Program-made: the position numbers and the translations under genes
The notes under the pieces: generated by a model
What the model was told of the DNA's origin: nothing
Databases searched by the model: none
The model's input: the letters and a program-made list of their open reading frames with translations, nothing else
Part shown: in pieces, positions 60,739 through 64,000 of the stretch
Layout of the letters: each line of letters begins with the position of its first letter
Position numbering within the stretch: the stretch's first letter is position 1
NCBI GenBank assembly: GCA_003254905.1
Contig: QANU01043002.1
Coordinates: 186,001-250,000 of the forward strand
Direction: 5' to 3'
Source of the DNA: Nissolia schottii
Lineage: Eukaryota; Streptophyta; Magnoliopsida; Fabales; Fabaceae
Length of the DNA: 64,000 nt

Positions 60739-60958
60739 TTAATTAAGCTTTTAGCACATGTAAAATTTTGAAGTTTGTTTTTAGTTTTTGTGTAAAATTT
60801 TTAGTCCCTGTAAAATTTCAAAGTTTGTTTTTAGTTTCTGTGTTTGGCTGGGGTTAACGGCGCTGATGTGGCCATTAAATGGCCGGGCCATGTGGCATAA
60901 TCTTACAGAGACTAAAAACAAACTTTAAAATTTTACAGTGGTCTAAAAACTAAATTTT
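60739..60958. mobile_element. Decayed foldback MITE resembling the Mutator-type element at 15.9 kb
   Basis: Inverted arms contain GTAAAATTTTGAAGTTTG on the left and AAACTTTAAAATTTTACAG on the right, around a GC-rich core with CGCTGATGTGGCC and CATGTGGCATAA. The TTTTTAGTCCCTGTAAAATTT and GTGGCATAA words also occur in the 15.9-kb element. No target duplication remains visible. Confidence 0.6.
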
Positions 60959-62899
60959 ATTTAAATAATTTTTTTGTGCCTATGAAAGAGTAAAACTAAC
61001 ATCAAACAATTTTTTCATTTTATATTTATTTTAAATAATTTTAATCACATACTTAATAATTTAAATAATTTTGACATTTTTTTATTAATATGAACATTAT
61101 TTAGTAGTTTAAATATTTGAAGTTTGTTAAAATAATTATATGTACTTTTTTTTTTACTTGATATTAGTTAATATAAATATTAAATATATATATTTGGAAC
61201 ACAGTGACAATATACAAAGAAGATTACATAAGTATTGAGTAGGAGTATGTTAATTTATTAGGATATATATTAGGATAATTTAGGATATGTCATACTACAC
61301 TTTACTTGTAGTCTATTTGAGCACTCTATAGACTGACATATCATAATATTTTTCAATAATAATTTTTTATCATCTCTTAATTCGTGTGATGTTCTAAAAC
61401 TGGACATTTATTATAAAAGGAATAGGGTAGCTCATTATATAAGTTGAACTCCTAAACTCATAAATTTAGCTTAAGTTAAAATTTGAACTAGTTTATTTAA
61501 TTTAGTTGATTTTGAACTTTACTATGTTCAACTCATTATCTTGTGAGTTGGCTTAATTATATATATGTGTGTGTTAAGAAAAAGTAATAAATAAAAAGCA
61601 TAAGTTATGTCCGAATCAGGTTGGTTCGTCGAGTTTGAACTACTCACGAACTTGTACTGGACCAAATTTAAACCTGAAAGTCTGGCTCAATCATTATTGA
61701 GTAGAGCCTGAACCAAGGCTATATTTTACTAAGTGGAGCCGAAGCTTTGATGAGCTCAGTTCACTTTTAGCCCTAGCTATATGTTTATTTACCACTTTTG
61801 ATTAGCTTTAGTCGTTAAGCAACATCTTCATTCCCTCTAATCACTTGTTTTCTTCTTGTGGCTTTCATTGCTTATTTACATAACATCAACATGATGGATT
61901 CCTCGCATCTACTAGTTATAAATCAAAAGAATAGGTTCTGGCTTTTGATTTGAGTCCATCATTTATATGTCATAGTCACACATATATGCCATTTAGCTAA
62001 CACAAATTAATTTAGAAATATTTCATTAATTGTACTACCCCACACAAAGTATCTCTCCAACCGATATTTTATGAATCTCGTGAAGTCGGTACGTATTTTG
62101 TGTGAATTTCGCAGATAAAAAGTGACCAATCTGAATTTTATATCCAAATAATTTTCTTTTATAATAACAATACCGCTAGCTTTAATCATATGATCGGTGC
62201 GTAGCTGAAATTTCCATATCTATTCTCTCACAATTGATCGACATGCTAGTTCAAAACTAGAGGTTTGCTATCAAGTTTCTAGAGCTTTAGTCCAATATTA
62301 GTTCATTTGATTTTCAAAGAAAATATAATAGAATTCAATACTAAATTGAATATACATGATCAGAAGACTTATATAGTTTTTTCTTAATGTAAAAGTGTGA
62401 TAATTTGATTAAAATTATTAATTGGATGAAATCCTTATGGTGTATTGGATGAATCTCGGGTTTCCACGGCCTAAATTCTCTCTTTTTCCGATTGCAGTTA
62501 GTCAACTGATAAAGTTATTTTTATAGAGAAGATCATGGTTAAATAGTAATTACACAAACTAATATACCGTCTCTCTGGTATTCCCTTATTATCTTATCTT
62601 AAATAAGTGGGCATCTCATATGAATGGACATCATTATTCTAACAATTTGTATTATTGTATCCACATGATTAATTTTGAAAAAAAAAAGACAAACTTTTGT
62701 TGGGAGATCCTTATCTACTCTCTAGGGCGCATGGTCAAGTTGAATTAATCGAGTTCCTACAAATAATAGAGTTTAGATGTCGATTGGTAGCTCAATTGAA
62801 ACAAAAAAAAAATGAAATAATTAATGTGCTTACGAAGCATATAGAGATCATTGCTAGATGACATAAATATGTTTTAGGTAACTGACAAATTCTGCAATT
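60959..62899. other. AT-rich intergenic DNA; weak hAT-like ends near 61425 and 61774
   Basis: TAGGGTAGCTCA near 61425 and an end complementary to TAGGGCTAAAAG near 61774 could mark another hAT-type relic, without a target duplication. No gene is seen. Confidence 0.35.
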
Positions 62900-63320
62900 T
62901 GGTTTAGGTCCTTAACTTTTTTTTTTTTTTGTTCAAACATGTTAGAAATATTTAGTTTTAGTCCCAACCATCAGTGAAGCTCTCTAAACTGCTGGTGTGA
63001 CTAATAGATTGCTTTATTAATAACGTTATGTGAACAAATAAACTAACTCGAATCATAATTAGGCCCAAACTGATTCATAACCCGTTATTTGATTCCAAAT
63101 CAAGACTCCATGACTCACACACAACCCCAACATAGGTTTATTTTGCTCACATGACACCATTGACGTGCACTTTGTTAACCACATCAGTTGTTAACAGAGT
63201 CTTGCTAATGATAAAGATTAAAACCAAATTATTTATAATATATTAGACACTAAAATTAATTATTTATAATGTGTTTGGACAAAAAAGAAATTTAGGGACC
63301 TAAACAAAATTCAAAAAACT
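62900..63320. mobile_element. MITE-like foldback with GTTTAGGTCC termini
   Basis: The left arm GGTTTAGGTCCTTAACTTTT and the right arm, complement GTTTAGGTCCCTAAATTT, continue inward with GTCCAAACA-(C/T)-ATTATAAAT-type similarity. This fits a Mutator-type MITE. No clean 9-bp duplication was found. Confidence 0.5.
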
Positions 63321-64000
63321 TTTGCCACGTAAAATATTTTTAAGCCTTGCGAGATTTCTACATGTTAGAAGAAAATGCCAATAGCAAATATATTGTAACA
63401 TTTCAAAGAAAATTGAATACTAAGGATCAAGCTAATTAATTGTGCCCATTGAAGAATCGAAGTGTTGAGTTGAGTATCACGTTTAACCCTTTTCACATAA
63501 TCACGGGTTCATTTGAGAGAGACATTGAAAGAAAATATGCTGAATTTAGGTGTTATATGATGACATTATCCTAATTAATACGTTCACTCTCGGACCAACT
63601 TGGATGGATAGCTATAGGCTATCCTACGGTATATAGAAAAAGGAAAGGTTTTAATACGTAAATGGATACATTATTGTTAGAGAATCTTGAGCCACAATTA
63701 ATGTATTGGAATATTAGTTGAGAAATCATAGCATTTGTATATATGTGGTAGGATGCCAGTACTTCTAAATTTAATTATCCAAAGGGTGCTTTACGGTGTA
63801 GGTATTTAAATTAGGTAATGAAATATGAAGTAATTTTCATCACTCATTATCCACTGTGCATGGTGGTTCAGATTTCGAAATCATAGTTTATTGGCTTTAG
63901 TAGTTGCAATATCAGTTTATTACTATGTTTCAACCAAGCTTAATTATATAGTCCTATTATTGGTTAGTGAAAAAGGCCAACTTAGCATATAAGGTTGGCT
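63321..64000. other. AT-rich intergenic DNA to the window end
   Basis: I see no gene, RNA gene or element here. Confidence 0.5.

Overview
The window is nuclear DNA from a flowering plant. It has AT-rich intergenic DNA, GT-AG introns in every gene, plant-type gene families (LSD1-finger metacaspases, SCPL proteins, an HMA protein) and many plant transposable elements. The repeat types and protein flavour suggest a eudicot, probably a legume. That is an impression without a search. There are three runs of N: single bases at 9639 and 38916, and a 397-base gap at 16087-16483.

Layout. 1-1387 (+): the 3' part of an SC35-type SR splicing factor. 5245-9577 (-): a complete CD2BP2/Lin1-like U5 snRNP protein, so two splicing genes face each other. 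9.6-25.9 kb is repeat-rich. It holds a 1.93-kb solo LTR, a LINE relic, a small HMA-domain gene (14314-15060, -), a long-TIR Mutator-like element with the gap inside it, a Ty1/copia relic, a broken ankyrin gene, and two adjacent Mutator-type MITEs. 26055-28963 (+): a two-exon plant-specific gene of unknown biochemical role, with a copia-LTR-like fragment in its intron. 29601-30011: a second solo LTR.

30.9-50.9 kb is a gene-dense block entirely on the minus strand. It holds a type I metacaspase (30896-33125), a decayed tandem copy of it (34596-36925), an MBD8-like methyl-CpG-binding-domain zinc-finger protein (38385-42005), a serine carboxypeptidase-like protein (42836-46949, two SINEs in its introns), and a nitronate monooxygenase (47777-50910). 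A 195-bp solo LTR lies between the last two.

50.9-64 kb has no gene I can support. It contains a hAT-type element with a perfect 8-bp target duplication, whose right end has been amplified into four exact 126-bp tandem copies. It also contains a 2.57-kb non-autonomous CACTA element, a second hAT-like element and several MITE-like foldbacks.

The order SC35, unknown two-exon gene, metacaspase, nitronate monooxygenase recalls, from memory, Arabidopsis At5g64200-At5g64250. The window therefore looks like an old conserved block expanded by transposons and inserted genes. The points most worth a second look are: the metacaspase copy whose catalytic His codon reads Gln and which carries further breaks; the in-frame stop that removes a conserved-looking zinc-ribbon tail from the MBD8-like protein; and the tandem amplification of a hAT terminus together with its target-site duplication. 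I found no convincing new multi-gene system.
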